In this document: piece by piece, positions 39,801-48,100 of the stretch
Layout: every line of letters begins with the position of its first letter
Numbering within the stretch: the stretch's first letter is position 1
Source of the DNA: Scatophagus argus
Taxonomy: Eukaryota > Chordata > Actinopteri > Scatophagidae
Reading direction: 5' to 3'
Assembly (NCBI RefSeq): GCF_020382885.2
Contig: NC_058513.1
Span: 15,277,641 to 15,341,640 of the forward strand
DNA: 64,000 nt
Program-made: the position numbers and the translations under genes
Notes under the pieces: model-generated
Seen by the model: the letters and a program-made list of their open reading frames with translations, nothing else
The model's database searches: none
What the model was told of the DNA's origin: nothing

Positions 39801-42252
39801 ACTGGTTCCAGCTGATCTGCCTGTTCTATAAGAGCGTCTTTAGCTGGTGCACAGCAGGACATTAATGACTTCAAAAGCATATTCATTTCAAAAGCTTTTC
39901 AATACTGATCTTACAAGATCTCGGGCAGAACTATTGTCTGTTGCGGTGCATTGTGGGTAATGTGTAAAGCAACATTTGAGAATAAAGAGGATGATATCTC
40001 TGGTTCTGCTGCATCACTTTGTTCTCTTTTTTTAAGAAAGAAAAGGGAAAAAGTTTGACGGTTTGACAGTGTTGTCAAGTAAAACGCTAAATCCACGGAC
40101 AAATTACAGCATCGTGGTTAAACAAATCGACCACAGTAACGATTACTACTTACTGTCCACGTCGTAACGCCTGAGCATTTGCCTCAGACTGACTCACTGA
40201 GAGACTGAACTACCGTTCATTTATCCATCCATCCATTTTCTATACACACTTTATCCATCAGGGTTGAACTACCATCAACGTGATTATCAGAAGTGTAACA
40301 CAGCTCTGCAATTGCTGATGTCCGATTAAACCCCAGGTTTTCACCATGGCGAAGCTTTCAGCCGGCAGCTTATGAAAGAATTTTCAGCTTTCTATTAGTT
40401 GTCAGAAAGGTCACTCTCTATGCTACAGGTCTGACTCATCAGCATTCATTTAATAATAAAATGTGTCATTTTCATGAACATAACCTTTTTATTAATTTAT
40501 TTTTTTTTAAATGAGCAGCTGACTTTACCAGGGCCACTGCAGATACCTTATCTGTGCAGCCTCATGACAGGCAGGAAGTTCTGAAACAGAGACTCCACCA
40601 CACGAGCACATACACACTGACCCCATCACTCACACACTTGCATGCATACTGTATGTGCACAGAGGTAAACAGGTTACTGACACACACTGCAGCAGAGTAA
40701 AGGGCGGTCATCTCACCTGGTCGTCCACTCTGTGGGCCACAATCGTAGCCGCCTCCTCCTGCTCAGCATCGCTGAGAGGTCGAATCCTCAAAGCAACCTG
40801 AGGGAGAAAACTGAGTTTAGTCATCCTTGAACTTAATCAACACAGGAATATTCAGTTTCCCGGCACAATAAGTTAGAAAATGAACTGCACTCTGCCTTGA
40901 TGGGTATAAACAACACTGACAGCACACTCGAGCGCTCCAGCTCCTGCAGTAAATTTGTTCTCATTTGCACAGGATGTGTGGAGTCTGTGCTCATGCACTT
41001 TTATCTGGAGAAATTTATCATTAAATTCTTGACATCTTTGATTGCTCTACAGTAGCCCAAACTCATAGAGGTGCAATATAAAAATGACATGAATAATAAT
41101 CTTTTATATGTCAAGCAATGGATATAAGTTTCTTTTCAACCACACATGCCGAACAATGAACACTCACATTCAGAAGGTCGACAAGATAAATTTCACTTTT
41201 TTGTCTCTCTAGTTTCCAGCCCACATACATGAATGTCCATATATTTGAGTACAAAAAGGTTTGACTGTCTATGTGTGTTAGATCTGTGGAACGGATTACA
41301 TGCTGCCAGCACCCTAAATGTGATAAGAAGTTAAAGAAAACAGAAGGATTAATGAACGGACTGACTAATTCAACCCCACATCCCACTCTTAATCACTTCA
41401 CAATCAATTTCTCCAGCAAAAATTCAGAAAGAAACCGGAGTGATGACATTTTCCCACAATCAGTAGCACTCGTCTCAAGTGCGAGACAGACACCTGTAGC
41501 TGTGGAGGGTAAATGAGCTTCCCCTTATGAGCACTGGTCAGCATGTTGCAGATACCAGACCACTGTGTGCTGTGTTCGCGTATCAACATGCTGGGCAGGA
41601 GAGAGGAGAGTGAGAGGCCAGGCAACTTAAACAGCCACTTCAATAATTCAGACACAGGCTGCAGAGCGCAGTGAAGGCAACGCAGGGCTGGAGAATCTAA
41701 ATTCTAACACCAAAAGTGCCTGCTGTGAGGGATTATGAAAACAAACATCGAGTAATTCAAAAACAAACACACAAATGCCCTTTATCAGATACTCAACTCT
41801 TCTGCCATTCATTTTATGGTACTTTAATAATGTTGTTGTTTTTTTTCATTTGACATGTCATAAGTGTAAATTAAGTTAGGTTTTGGGGTCACACAGGTGG
41901 TACAGCACTGCATTACATTATGTGCATTGATCGGAAGCACAGGCGTTTAGAAACACCTCTGATATAATGTAACTAAGTACAAAAACACCTTTAGGTATGA
42001 CTCCAGTAATAAAGCTACAAGTGAATTCACAACAACTGAACATCACAGGCATCATAAAAGTAAACTTAATGGCAGAACAGCCGCGACAGATTACTCTGTA
42101 CTGCTGGACGAAGTGGGCAATAAGAAGCAGATTTCTTCTGAACGATAAAAATGTTTCTGCCCGCCCAGGAGTCAAAAGTAACACCCGAATGACCGTCTGC
42201 GGTGTGGACTCACAGTCAGCTGGTGGTCCTTTGATTCCCCCGTGTCCTTCAT
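12971..42252 (-). CDS. kif19: kinesin family member 19 (kinesin-8), complete, 20 coding exons, 1015 aa
   Basis: KIF19 is a plus-end-directed motor that also depolymerises microtubules and limits the length of motile cilia. All twenty exons join in phase from the ATG at 42252 to the TGA at 12971-12973, giving 1015 residues (human is about 1000). The motor covers roughly residues 14-350: VALRIRP; P-loop GPTGCGKT at 104-111, split across exons 4 and 5; switch I NQTSSRSH at 214-221; switch II DLAGSE at 250-255; then [12 protein letters not shown]. The family mark [10 protein letters not shown] follows, then coiled coil (about 365-640), and a tail with [11 protein letters not shown] and a basic [14 protein letters not shown] cluster as in mammals. 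All nucleotide-binding residues are intact. Coding exons in order: 42252-42214, 40797-40717, 24600-24490, 24376-24289, 23504-23368, 20175-20050, 19944-19750, 18236-18090, 17981-17859, 17564-17408, 17304-17130, 16858-16660, 16489-16219, 15824-15700, 15618-15455, 15363-15258, 14759-14636, 14242-13860, 13357-13189, 13098-12971. Confidence 0.95.
13189..13357 (-). CDS. kif19: kif19 coding exon 19
   Basis: Residues 918-974, a Pro/Gln-rich tail with [15 protein letters not shown]. Confidence 0.87.
13860..14242 (-). CDS. kif19: kif19 coding exon 18
   Basis: Residues 790-917, [19 protein letters not shown] through [13 protein letters not shown] and the basic [15 protein letters not shown] cluster, all recognisable in mammalian KIF19. 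Confidence 0.93.
14636..14759 (-). CDS. kif19: kif19 coding exon 17
   Basis: Residues 749-790, [14 protein letters not shown] through [17 protein letters not shown]. The acceptor CGCATTTGCAG at 14760 keeps phase 0. The other CAG at about 14810 would bring an immediate stop, so it is not used. Confidence 0.85.
15258..15363 (-). CDS. kif19: kif19 coding exon 16
   Basis: Residues 713-748, with the family block TPPPIHI. Confidence 0.87.
15455..15618 (-). CDS. kif19: kif19 coding exon 15
   Basis: Residues 659-713, [11 protein letters not shown] through [11 protein letters not shown]. The donor is GTAAGA. Confidence 0.9.
15700..15824 (-). CDS. kif19: kif19 coding exon 14
   Basis: Residues 617-658, [18 protein letters not shown], matching the QRLEELYEVYLREL block of mammalian KIF19. 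Confidence 0.92.
15985..16175 (-). mobile_element. LINE reverse-transcriptase fragment in kif19 intron 13
   Basis: The minus strand encodes [13 protein letters not shown], a decayed form of the GAPQGCVLSPLLF motif of non-LTR reverse transcriptases. It is under 200 bp and dead. Confidence 0.5.
16219..16489 (-). CDS. kif19: kif19 coding exon 13
   Basis: Residues 527-617, coiled coil with [18 protein letters not shown] and [13 protein letters not shown]. The acceptor ends in AAG, a less common but allowed site; phase and homology require it. Confidence 0.9.
16660..16858 (-). CDS. kif19: kif19 coding exon 12
   Basis: Residues 460-526, a highly charged segment ([15 protein letters not shown], then [14 protein letters not shown]) followed by coiled coil to KIHKQK. 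Confidence 0.92.
17130..17304 (-). CDS. kif19: kif19 coding exon 11
   Basis: Residues 402-460, coiled coil ending [14 protein letters not shown] ([10 protein letters not shown]). The donor is GTCAGT. Confidence 0.92.
17408..17564 (-). CDS. kif19: kif19 coding exon 10
   Basis: Residues 350-402, the neck region with [17 protein letters not shown] and the first coiled coil. Confidence 0.93.
17859..17981 (-). CDS. kif19: kif19 coding exon 9
   Basis: Residues 309-349, [17 protein letters not shown] through [11 protein letters not shown], the end of the motor. Confidence 0.95.
18090..18236 (-). CDS. kif19: kif19 coding exon 8
   Basis: Residues 260-308, [19 protein letters not shown] through [12 protein letters not shown], the main microtubule-binding helix and loop region. 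Confidence 0.95.
18237..19749. other. kif19 intron 7
   Basis: Intronic DNA with a (CA)n run at 19475-19493 and poly-T tracts near 18310 and 18350. No other structure was found. Confidence 0.7.
19750..19944 (-). CDS. kif19: kif19 coding exon 7
   Basis: Residues 195-259, carrying switch I (NQTSSRSH) and switch II (DLAGSE). Confidence 0.96.
20050..20175 (-). CDS. kif19: kif19 coding exon 6
   Basis: Residues 153-194, [14 protein letters not shown] through [10 protein letters not shown], 42 codons. Confidence 0.95.
20730..20875 (-). repeat. dispersed repeat with GTTAGCATGC core, copy B
   Basis: Minus orientation. It shares the blocks GAGCTAAATGCTAATG and CAGCATGCTAACATGC with copy A, and also has CTACAGCCATGCTGTGGCTC, which I associate with the end of this fish repeat. 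Confidence 0.6.
22481..22940. mobile_element. MITE-like element, CAGTGGTGGAAGTA-type ends
   Basis: The left end reads CAGTGGAAGAAGTACTCAC. The reverse complement of the right end reads GTGGTGGAAAGTAATTAAG, continuing to a shared ACTCAAG/ACTTGAG block. About 460 bp with no coding capacity. The ends and internal motifs (AAGTAC, TACTTGAGTAAATGCACTT) match a very abundant teleost non-autonomous repeat. Confidence 0.75.
23368..23504 (-). CDS. kif19: kif19 coding exon 5
   Basis: Residues 107-152. It completes the P-loop ([10 protein letters not shown]) and continues to SVSMSYLE. Confidence 0.95.
24289..24376 (-). CDS. kif19: kif19 coding exon 4
   Basis: Residues 78-107. It ends inside the P-loop, at the first nucleotide of the Gly after GPT. 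Confidence 0.95.
24490..24600 (-). CDS. kif19: kif19 coding exon 3
   Basis: Residues 41-77, [16 protein letters not shown] through [11 protein letters not shown], the start of the motor core. Confidence 0.95.
28328..28600. mobile_element. MITE-like element with TGCAACTAACGATT-type ends
   Basis: The right end, reverse-complemented, reads GAGGGCTGCAACTAACGATT; the left end reads CAGAGTTGCAACTGTTCGAC. Inside are CGAGAATCGATTAATCATTTG and TTTGGGTTTTGACA in the order seen in a common teleost non-autonomous repeat, probably hAT-derived. About 270 bp and non-coding. Confidence 0.7.
30773..30804. repeat. (ATC)n microsatellite
   Basis: About ten perfect ATC units. Confidence 0.95.
31170..31285 (+). 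repeat. dispersed repeat with GTTAGCATGC core, copy C
   Basis: Plus orientation. GTGCTAATTAACAAATGT, then CAGCATGTTAGCAAAGACAT, then TGAGCATGTTAAG follow the module order of the family in copies A and B. Confidence 0.55.
35296..35318. repeat. (ACC)n microsatellite
   Basis: About seven CAC/ACC units after a C-rich tract. Confidence 0.9.
36874..36896. repeat. (CAAA)n microsatellite
   Basis: Five CAAA units in kif19 intron 2. Confidence 0.9.
39619..39634. repeat. poly-A tract
   Basis: A run of about 16 A with no recognisable retroposed body beside it. Confidence 0.8.
40215..40262. repeat. fragment of a dispersed repeat (ATCCATCCATTTTCTATAC)
   Basis: The block ATCCATCCATCCATTTTCTA followed by TTTATCCATCAGGGT resembles a tail found at many dispersed teleost repeats, probably the 3' end of a LINE. 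The rest of the element is absent. Confidence 0.5.
40717..40797 (-). CDS. kif19: kif19 coding exon 2
   Basis: Residues 14-40, the first motor strand [12 protein letters not shown]. The acceptor is CTCCCTCAG and the donor GTGAGA. Confidence 0.93.
40798..42213. other. kif19 intron 1
   Basis: A 1.4 kb intron in which I see no repeats of note and no further exon. Confidence 0.6.
42214..42252 (-). CDS. kif19: kif19 coding exon 1
   Basis: Thirteen codons, [13 protein letters not shown], ending at donor GTGAGT. The MKD start and short length match mammalian KIF19, which fixes the start codon. Confidence 0.9.
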
Positions 42253-42720
42253 GGTCCCTGTCGGTCCCAGTGGAGAGTACGGAGCGTCAACACCGGACGG
42301 GACACTGGACCATCCTCCTCGCTGTCTCCACCTGCATGCCACCTCTTCTCAAACAAACAAACAAACAAACAAACACCACCTTCAGGTCCCCGTCGACTCG
42401 GCTCTTATGGTCTCTGCCTCGTCTCCTCAGAATACCAGCAGCTACAACCGAGCTAAACATTAAACGAGCTGTGTCAGTATGAGCCGAGTCCCCGCTTCGC
42501 TTCGTCTCCGCAGGTTAGAAACACGAAGAGTAGGCCAATTCAAGAGCCGAGAGAGAGAGAGAGACAGGTGGGTAACCATCTACCCTCCACCTGCCTGTCT
42601 GTCCTCGCTCCTGTACGCCGTCCTGCTGCTGTTGGCTTTAACGTGCGCGTGTGTGCGTACCTGTTGTCCCTGGAGATCCGCCGAGCAGCGAGCAGGCGAA
42701 CGTCACAGTAAACAATGTTA
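42253..42720 (-). promoter_or_regulatory. kif19: kif19 5' untranslated region and promoter area
   Basis: This segment is richer in GC and CpG than its surroundings, as expected of a housekeeping or ciliary promoter. It contains a (CAAA)n run at 42351-42374 that would lie in the leader, and an AG-repeat at 42549-42563. No TATA box or X-box (RFX site) could be called with confidence. Confidence 0.35.
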
Positions 42721-43940
42721 ACCACTTCCGACTGTGACATGAGAGGAACTCCTCTTTTTTTTGTTTAACGTTTTAGAAAGTGTTACGCCTGAAAAACATA
42801 TCACCTTGATTTACTTTTGTTTTATGTTGTTGTCGTTTTTTTCCCCTTTAATTAGGCGATTGTCTTTTCCTTCACACATACAAACGCAGCTACACGAATT
42901 ACAAACCGTTGGTTAAGTTAAACGGTTTTCTTTGTTGTTTTTCTGTGGCGTTCCGTATCAATCTAAAAATATTGTGGTGTACTGCGTTTTTAACGCAGCT
43001 CCCACTGAGCAGCACTTTATTCAAGACTCTGCTGACACCTGCTGGAAGAAACGAAAATTGCTTTTCCTTTGTGCCTACAGTTAGCAAAACAAACCCATTG
43101 GATATTTAAAGGTATAATAGAAAGAAATTTGAAATAATAAAAAAAAGCCCTCAGTATTTTTTTTACTTCCTCATTATGTTGCTGTGTGCAGGAGGTGTTT
43201 CTGGGCATCGCACATTGTGGAAAAGCAGTCTTGGGTTGTTTGTGTTTAAAAACAACAGCTGACAAATCCTGCATGTTATGCCTTTAAATTGAAACAAACA
43301 CCCACAAAAGTGGGCTCCTACACAAACAACTCCTACAACAAACAACCAACAAAAAAAAAGGAACATGTTAAAAAACAAAGAACAAAAAGAACATATGCAG
43401 CACACTGAAAGAGCTACCACCCTCACGGCGTTAAGGATCTCTTCAGTGACCTAAACTATCAACCTTTATTGTATAATGACAACAAACTGACAAAATTTTG
43501 CATCTGTGAAGCTTTAAAGCCACACTTTGTCCATATTAGACTGCTGTGTTGTGCTATAATGGCGCTCATATTCTAATAGTGTAGATTTGCATTGCATAAA
43601 TTTATCGTATCTCTTAGTCTGCCTTCAGTCAAACGTGTGTTGGTTATTGCTGTTCCTTTATGTATTATGTATATGTTTGAGCTTCACTGTGCAGAGTTTG
43701 ACAGCACAAGGCTGTTTTCTTATTCGTCTGCCGAAGGGGAAAATCTCTTTGTGCGAGTTGAAGCACATGCATTTAGGAGCGTGACTTGTGAGCTCAGGGC
43801 CTGTTTGGAGCCAATCACGGTTTATTAAGCACTAACAAATTAATCAATACCAAACAAGCTTTAGTTCAAGCAGTAGTCTGGTTTTTAGAATACATAAGCA
43901 CGGGAAGATGAACAGCAACAAAATGAAAACACGTCAAGTT
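42721..43940. other. ttyh2-kif19 intergenic DNA
   Basis: AT-rich DNA of 1.2 kb without WD-repeat or other coding signal. In mammals DNAI2 occupies this interval; nothing of it is visible here. Confidence 0.65.
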
Positions 43941-43954
43941 GTACTCAAAACCGA

Positions 43955-43960
43955 TTTATT
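43955..43960 (-). terminator. ttyh2: ttyh2 poly(A) signal
   Basis: AATAAA on the minus strand, about 1.12 kb beyond the ttyh2 stop. It would give a long AT-rich 3' untranslated region, usual for this gene family. Confidence 0.5.
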
Positions 43961-45079
43961 CAGCGCACATTTAGACCCTGCAGTTTAAGGTCACACACAA
44001 AATTAAGCACCACTCTCAGTGCCTGTACACTGTAACATGCTGAAAGAAGTATCAGTTCAGAAAATAATAAACAAAATTAAATCTCAACAGAAAGTCATGG
44101 TTAGTTACTACAAAAATGCACTCTTTGAATGGTTTGAACTGATGGAAGTAATTGCCTCGATGTTCTCAGTAATCGTAGTTAGAGCAGCACAGGTTTCCAG
44201 GTTATGGCAGAAACTCTCTCTTTTTTTTTTTTTAATTACATTAGCTGGATTAGATAGCCAGAGAACATGAATTAATGGCCCTTTTAGAAAATACAAAAAA
44301 GTGATCCTATGTGGCATTGCCACATGAAACTAGAAAAAATATATAAAAATGGCACATAGTTTAAACAAAACAAACCACATCAGAATGAGACAACAGTCTG
44401 TTATTGTACCATTTATATACAGAAGCCGTGGTGTCCAGGTAGTCTCGTCTTCGGGAGGTTTCGGACACATAAAGCTTCACTTGCAGGCATGTCTGTGGGT
44501 GAATGTAAATAAATTATACCTCAATAAACCTCCTGCTGTGTGCTGTGTTTGTGCTTCACAAATACATACAAAATAATATGCAATTTTCTCTTTGGAGACC
44601 TGAAAGAACTTTTGGGGAAAAAAAGAGTCCTTGAACAGAAGAGACGAATAATTTTAAATTTTCTTTTTTTTCTTTTTATACGTTTTTGTGAACACGTTTC
44701 TTTGCATTACTGCACTGACAAGTGAATCCTCAAAATCGCGTCTATCACCTGCGTTCCATCAAAGTTATTAATCTTCAGTTTCATCTTCAGCAAGACAGTC
44801 AAATCTTTGCCCTCACACCTTTATTTCCCCCAGCACATCAACACGTATTAAGAGCAGGTTAAATCCGACAGTGCACGTCAGGAATATTTAGCAAGTTCCC
44901 CCACAAATGACAGAAAAGTGTGATTAATCATTTATGAGTGTAGGACACAGAGAGGACAGCACAGAAGTGGACCCACTGTCCTGAGACTGCACAGGCTGGA
45001 ACCGTCCTCTGCGATGCTCCTTTGTCTGTATGTTTGTGTGCCATGCTGTTTCCACTCTTCGTACAGATGTGGAAAGTCT

Positions 45080-45160
45080 CTATGCCTGGAAGTCATTCCC
45101 AAACTGTCTCCTCTGTTCCTCAGTCATGGACAGATAGGTGGCCCTCATACTGGGGGAGTA
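45080..45160 (-). CDS. ttyh2: ttyh2 terminal coding exon
   Basis: YSPSMRATYLSMTEEQRRQ to FQA and the TAG at 45080-45082. Its first residue is the Tyr of PPxY. Confidence 0.94.
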   Translation of the reverse strand, partial: YSPSMRATYLSMTEEQRRQFGNDFQA

Positions 45161-48100
45161 CTGTGGAGGAAAGGCAAACACACAGACAAGGACAGAGGAC
45201 ATTATGAGCTGTTTCTGTGAGCTACGTGTGAGGATATATATACATATATGAAAAGAAAATGTCATGGCAGTTTAAAGGAATAGTCCTCACATTGGACTGA
45301 AAGTTGGCTCTTTAAAGACTGAAGCTCAGCTCTGATTGACAGAAGTTACAAGGGACTCCAGTGGCGATGGTGAAATCCACTTATTTTCGTAAAACATCAT
45401 CATATTAGCAGAAAGGTTCATTTTGGACAGATATTGATATTAAATTTTGAAGTACTGGGCAAAATTGATGTCATGCAAATACTAGCATGACTACATAATT
45501 TGATTTAGTAGTTTTAATAAGTCATCTAATGAAGCAGAAGTCTAAAGCAGCATGAAATGGAAATACTTAGGTAAGTACCTAATTACAGCACAGAGGCACA
45601 GGATGTCACAGCTCATGGCTGAGAAATGACACTATGAAAACAAAACTTGTTCTTTTAATACTTCGGTTTTTGCACAGATAAAATGTGAGCTTTAATAGCC
45701 TGAATTTGATCCCTGCATTCAGAGCCACGCTAGCTGTTTGCCTCCTTTGGACCTTTTTATCATGGGTCTGGCTTGCAGTTGGAATCCATTGTAAGCGCTG
45801 TGAATCTGAATCTCCATCATCAACTTTATAGAGCCACCTTCAAGCCTACAGGTGCTGAGGTTTATGCTCTACGGAGTATTCCTTTAACTCATACGTAAGA
45901 GACTCGCCCAGGGGACAGAATTTGTTCAACGAATTCAAAAACAAATCAATTCAATACTCATGAAATGCACAATTAGCAACATATCAGTCACCCTGACATT
46001 GAGAGCAAGTGTAACATCACTCCAAATCTGTCAGTACACGGATAAAATGAATTCTATAGCACCTCATCACACCTGGTTTTTAACACCTTGTGGCATACAC
46101 GCTATAGAATCGAATGGCTGGAGCAGGACTGCATGCACAGGGAGGCAAACTGTGAGGAAATCCAGGGACATAACTACAGAACCACCCTGTGAACAGCAGG
46201 GGCAGACAAACCCTCGCTAACGCAGACAGACTTCCTGGAGCGAGGACAACAGGTTGTGAGGTAAAAGCCATGCCAAACAGTAAAAGACTGCACAAAATCC
46301 CCAAAAACGTGACGTGAGGTGGAGGAGAGGTAAACGACAGAAATGAAACGGAGGAAAAGTGCAGGAGTTAATCCCGAGGAAGAGTTGAAAAGACTTACTC
46401 TGTTTCTATACTGCTGAGAGTATATCTCCAAAAGTTGATTAAAAGAAAAAGAGGAAGCATAGAAATGAAAGATACAAACAAACAAACAAACATACACATG
46501 ACAAACAAACAAAAAATATATAAAAGAAGCTGTTAGCTGCAGGCTGCTGCATGAGGCAGTGCATTTGTAGTCATGAGGGAGAATTTAATTATACATTAAC
46601 TTGCTGGTATTAATTAGGACTCAAATCGTAAGGCAAAGTACAGCACATATTTTTCGGTCAACTCATGTTGGAAAATATTCTCAATCAACTGCTAAAACTG
46701 GCTAATGCTAACAAAAAAAAATTGAGAATGTATCGATGTGTATGTCTGCTATCATTTTTTTTTATTTTTACCAATAAAATTGATCATAAATAAAATAATG
46801 CATTTGGTTTGCATTTCAGGATCTGAAGGTCTCAACACTGTCTCTCCAAATTATGTTTAAAAAGAAGGTTACAAAACACTGATCTAAGTGCATTAGGCTC
46901 CGACAGAATGCCTTCAACTGCTCAGCGTCATCACACACTTGTGCATCGTTTTATCAAGAGGCTGCGCCCAATGAATATTTAATCCAAAAGGTTTCTATTT
47001 TTATCTCTGTGATGTACAGTAACAGGAGACAAGTGGCCCAGTGGGGGGTTGAATTTATTCAACGAGGAAGAAAACCGTTAGTGTCAACAGCGAGCGCCTT
47101 TGTGGGTTAAGACCCGTGTCACTCCCTCTTGGGGATGTGGCCCGAAGGAAGCTAAATGATGTTCAGTTCATGATTAAATATTAACTACATTACTTCTCCT
47201 CTCCTTGCTTTGGTGCTGTGAGTCCTGTAACTTATGTGTGGCAGAAGAAGGCACAGTGTACAGTCAAATAGTCTGTAAAAGAAACCCTTAAAAAAGTTGA
47301 CCAAACCAAAGAAAATTTATTAGATATGGCTTAACATTTGAGTGATGTAAATGTGAAATCTGAGGAAAGAAGTGACCTGAGGCATCAGAGTGCAAATGTG
47401 TCTTAAATAATCAGCAGTTATTTATAATAAAACTATTTCCTGTGCTTTAAAGGCTAAATCTGTGGGTTAGCTCAGAGAGAAGTAACATCATAGGAAAGAC
47501 TTGGCCTCTGGGACCCAACGCACCGACGGGGGCGGAGAGCCTCGTCCTATCAGAGGCACGTTCTCGTACCGCGGAGTTCCCCCGAACAGAGCTGTGTGGT
47601 TCCTGAGAAAGAAGCAAAGACTCCAGTCAGATGCTGGGGGAATCACGAGTAAATAAAATTTAGAAACGACACCTTGCCCCGCTCATTATTTCCGTTCACT
47701 AACATGTACTCAGACATGGGGGCGTTGGAGACGGCTGGGGCGGGCGGGTGTAGGCTGCTCTGGCTGCCCATGCTGCTGCTGTAACTGCAGAAGCTGTGCA
47801 TGTTGGTGAGGTTGGGGTTCTGAGAGCCTATCCTCCTCGCCCGCGGGTTGAACGGATCCTCCTCGTCGATGTCGTCGTAATCTCGTTCCCTACAGGAACA
47901 ACAGCAGAGGAGACAGATGAGGCGTGGAGGAGGAGACGAAAGGCATGAGGTGTGTGAGGTGAACTGGTGAAACTGGTGCATGCAGGTGACATGACAAGGA
48001 CAGGAATTATTCTAAAACTATGGTATTCATTGGTAATATAATAAACAGTATATAAACAAACGTATTAGGACAACTGGCCATTACACCAGCAGACTTTAAT

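Larger units (their letters stand above)
24601..40716. other. kif19 intron 2 (16.1 kb)
   Basis: Separates coding exons 2 and 3. It contains two dispersed repeats (28.33 and 31.17 kb), an (ATC)n run, an (ACC)n run, (CAAA)n and a long poly-A. The short open frames on both strands show no recognisable domain or splice-supported continuity. Intronic enhancers may lie here but cannot be seen without comparison. Confidence 0.75.

Noticed and set aside
42479..42721. Plus-strand open frame near the kif19 promoter, possibly a divergent gene
   Set aside because: The product is Arg-rich low complexity caused by an AG-repeat and GC-rich promoter DNA; no recognisable domain.
47643..47703. Extension of the ttyh2 exon to the donor after AAG (GTGTCG)
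   Set aside because: It ends in phase 0 and would shift the next exon out of frame. The GTTAGT donor at 47703 restores SEYMNHTALFGG.
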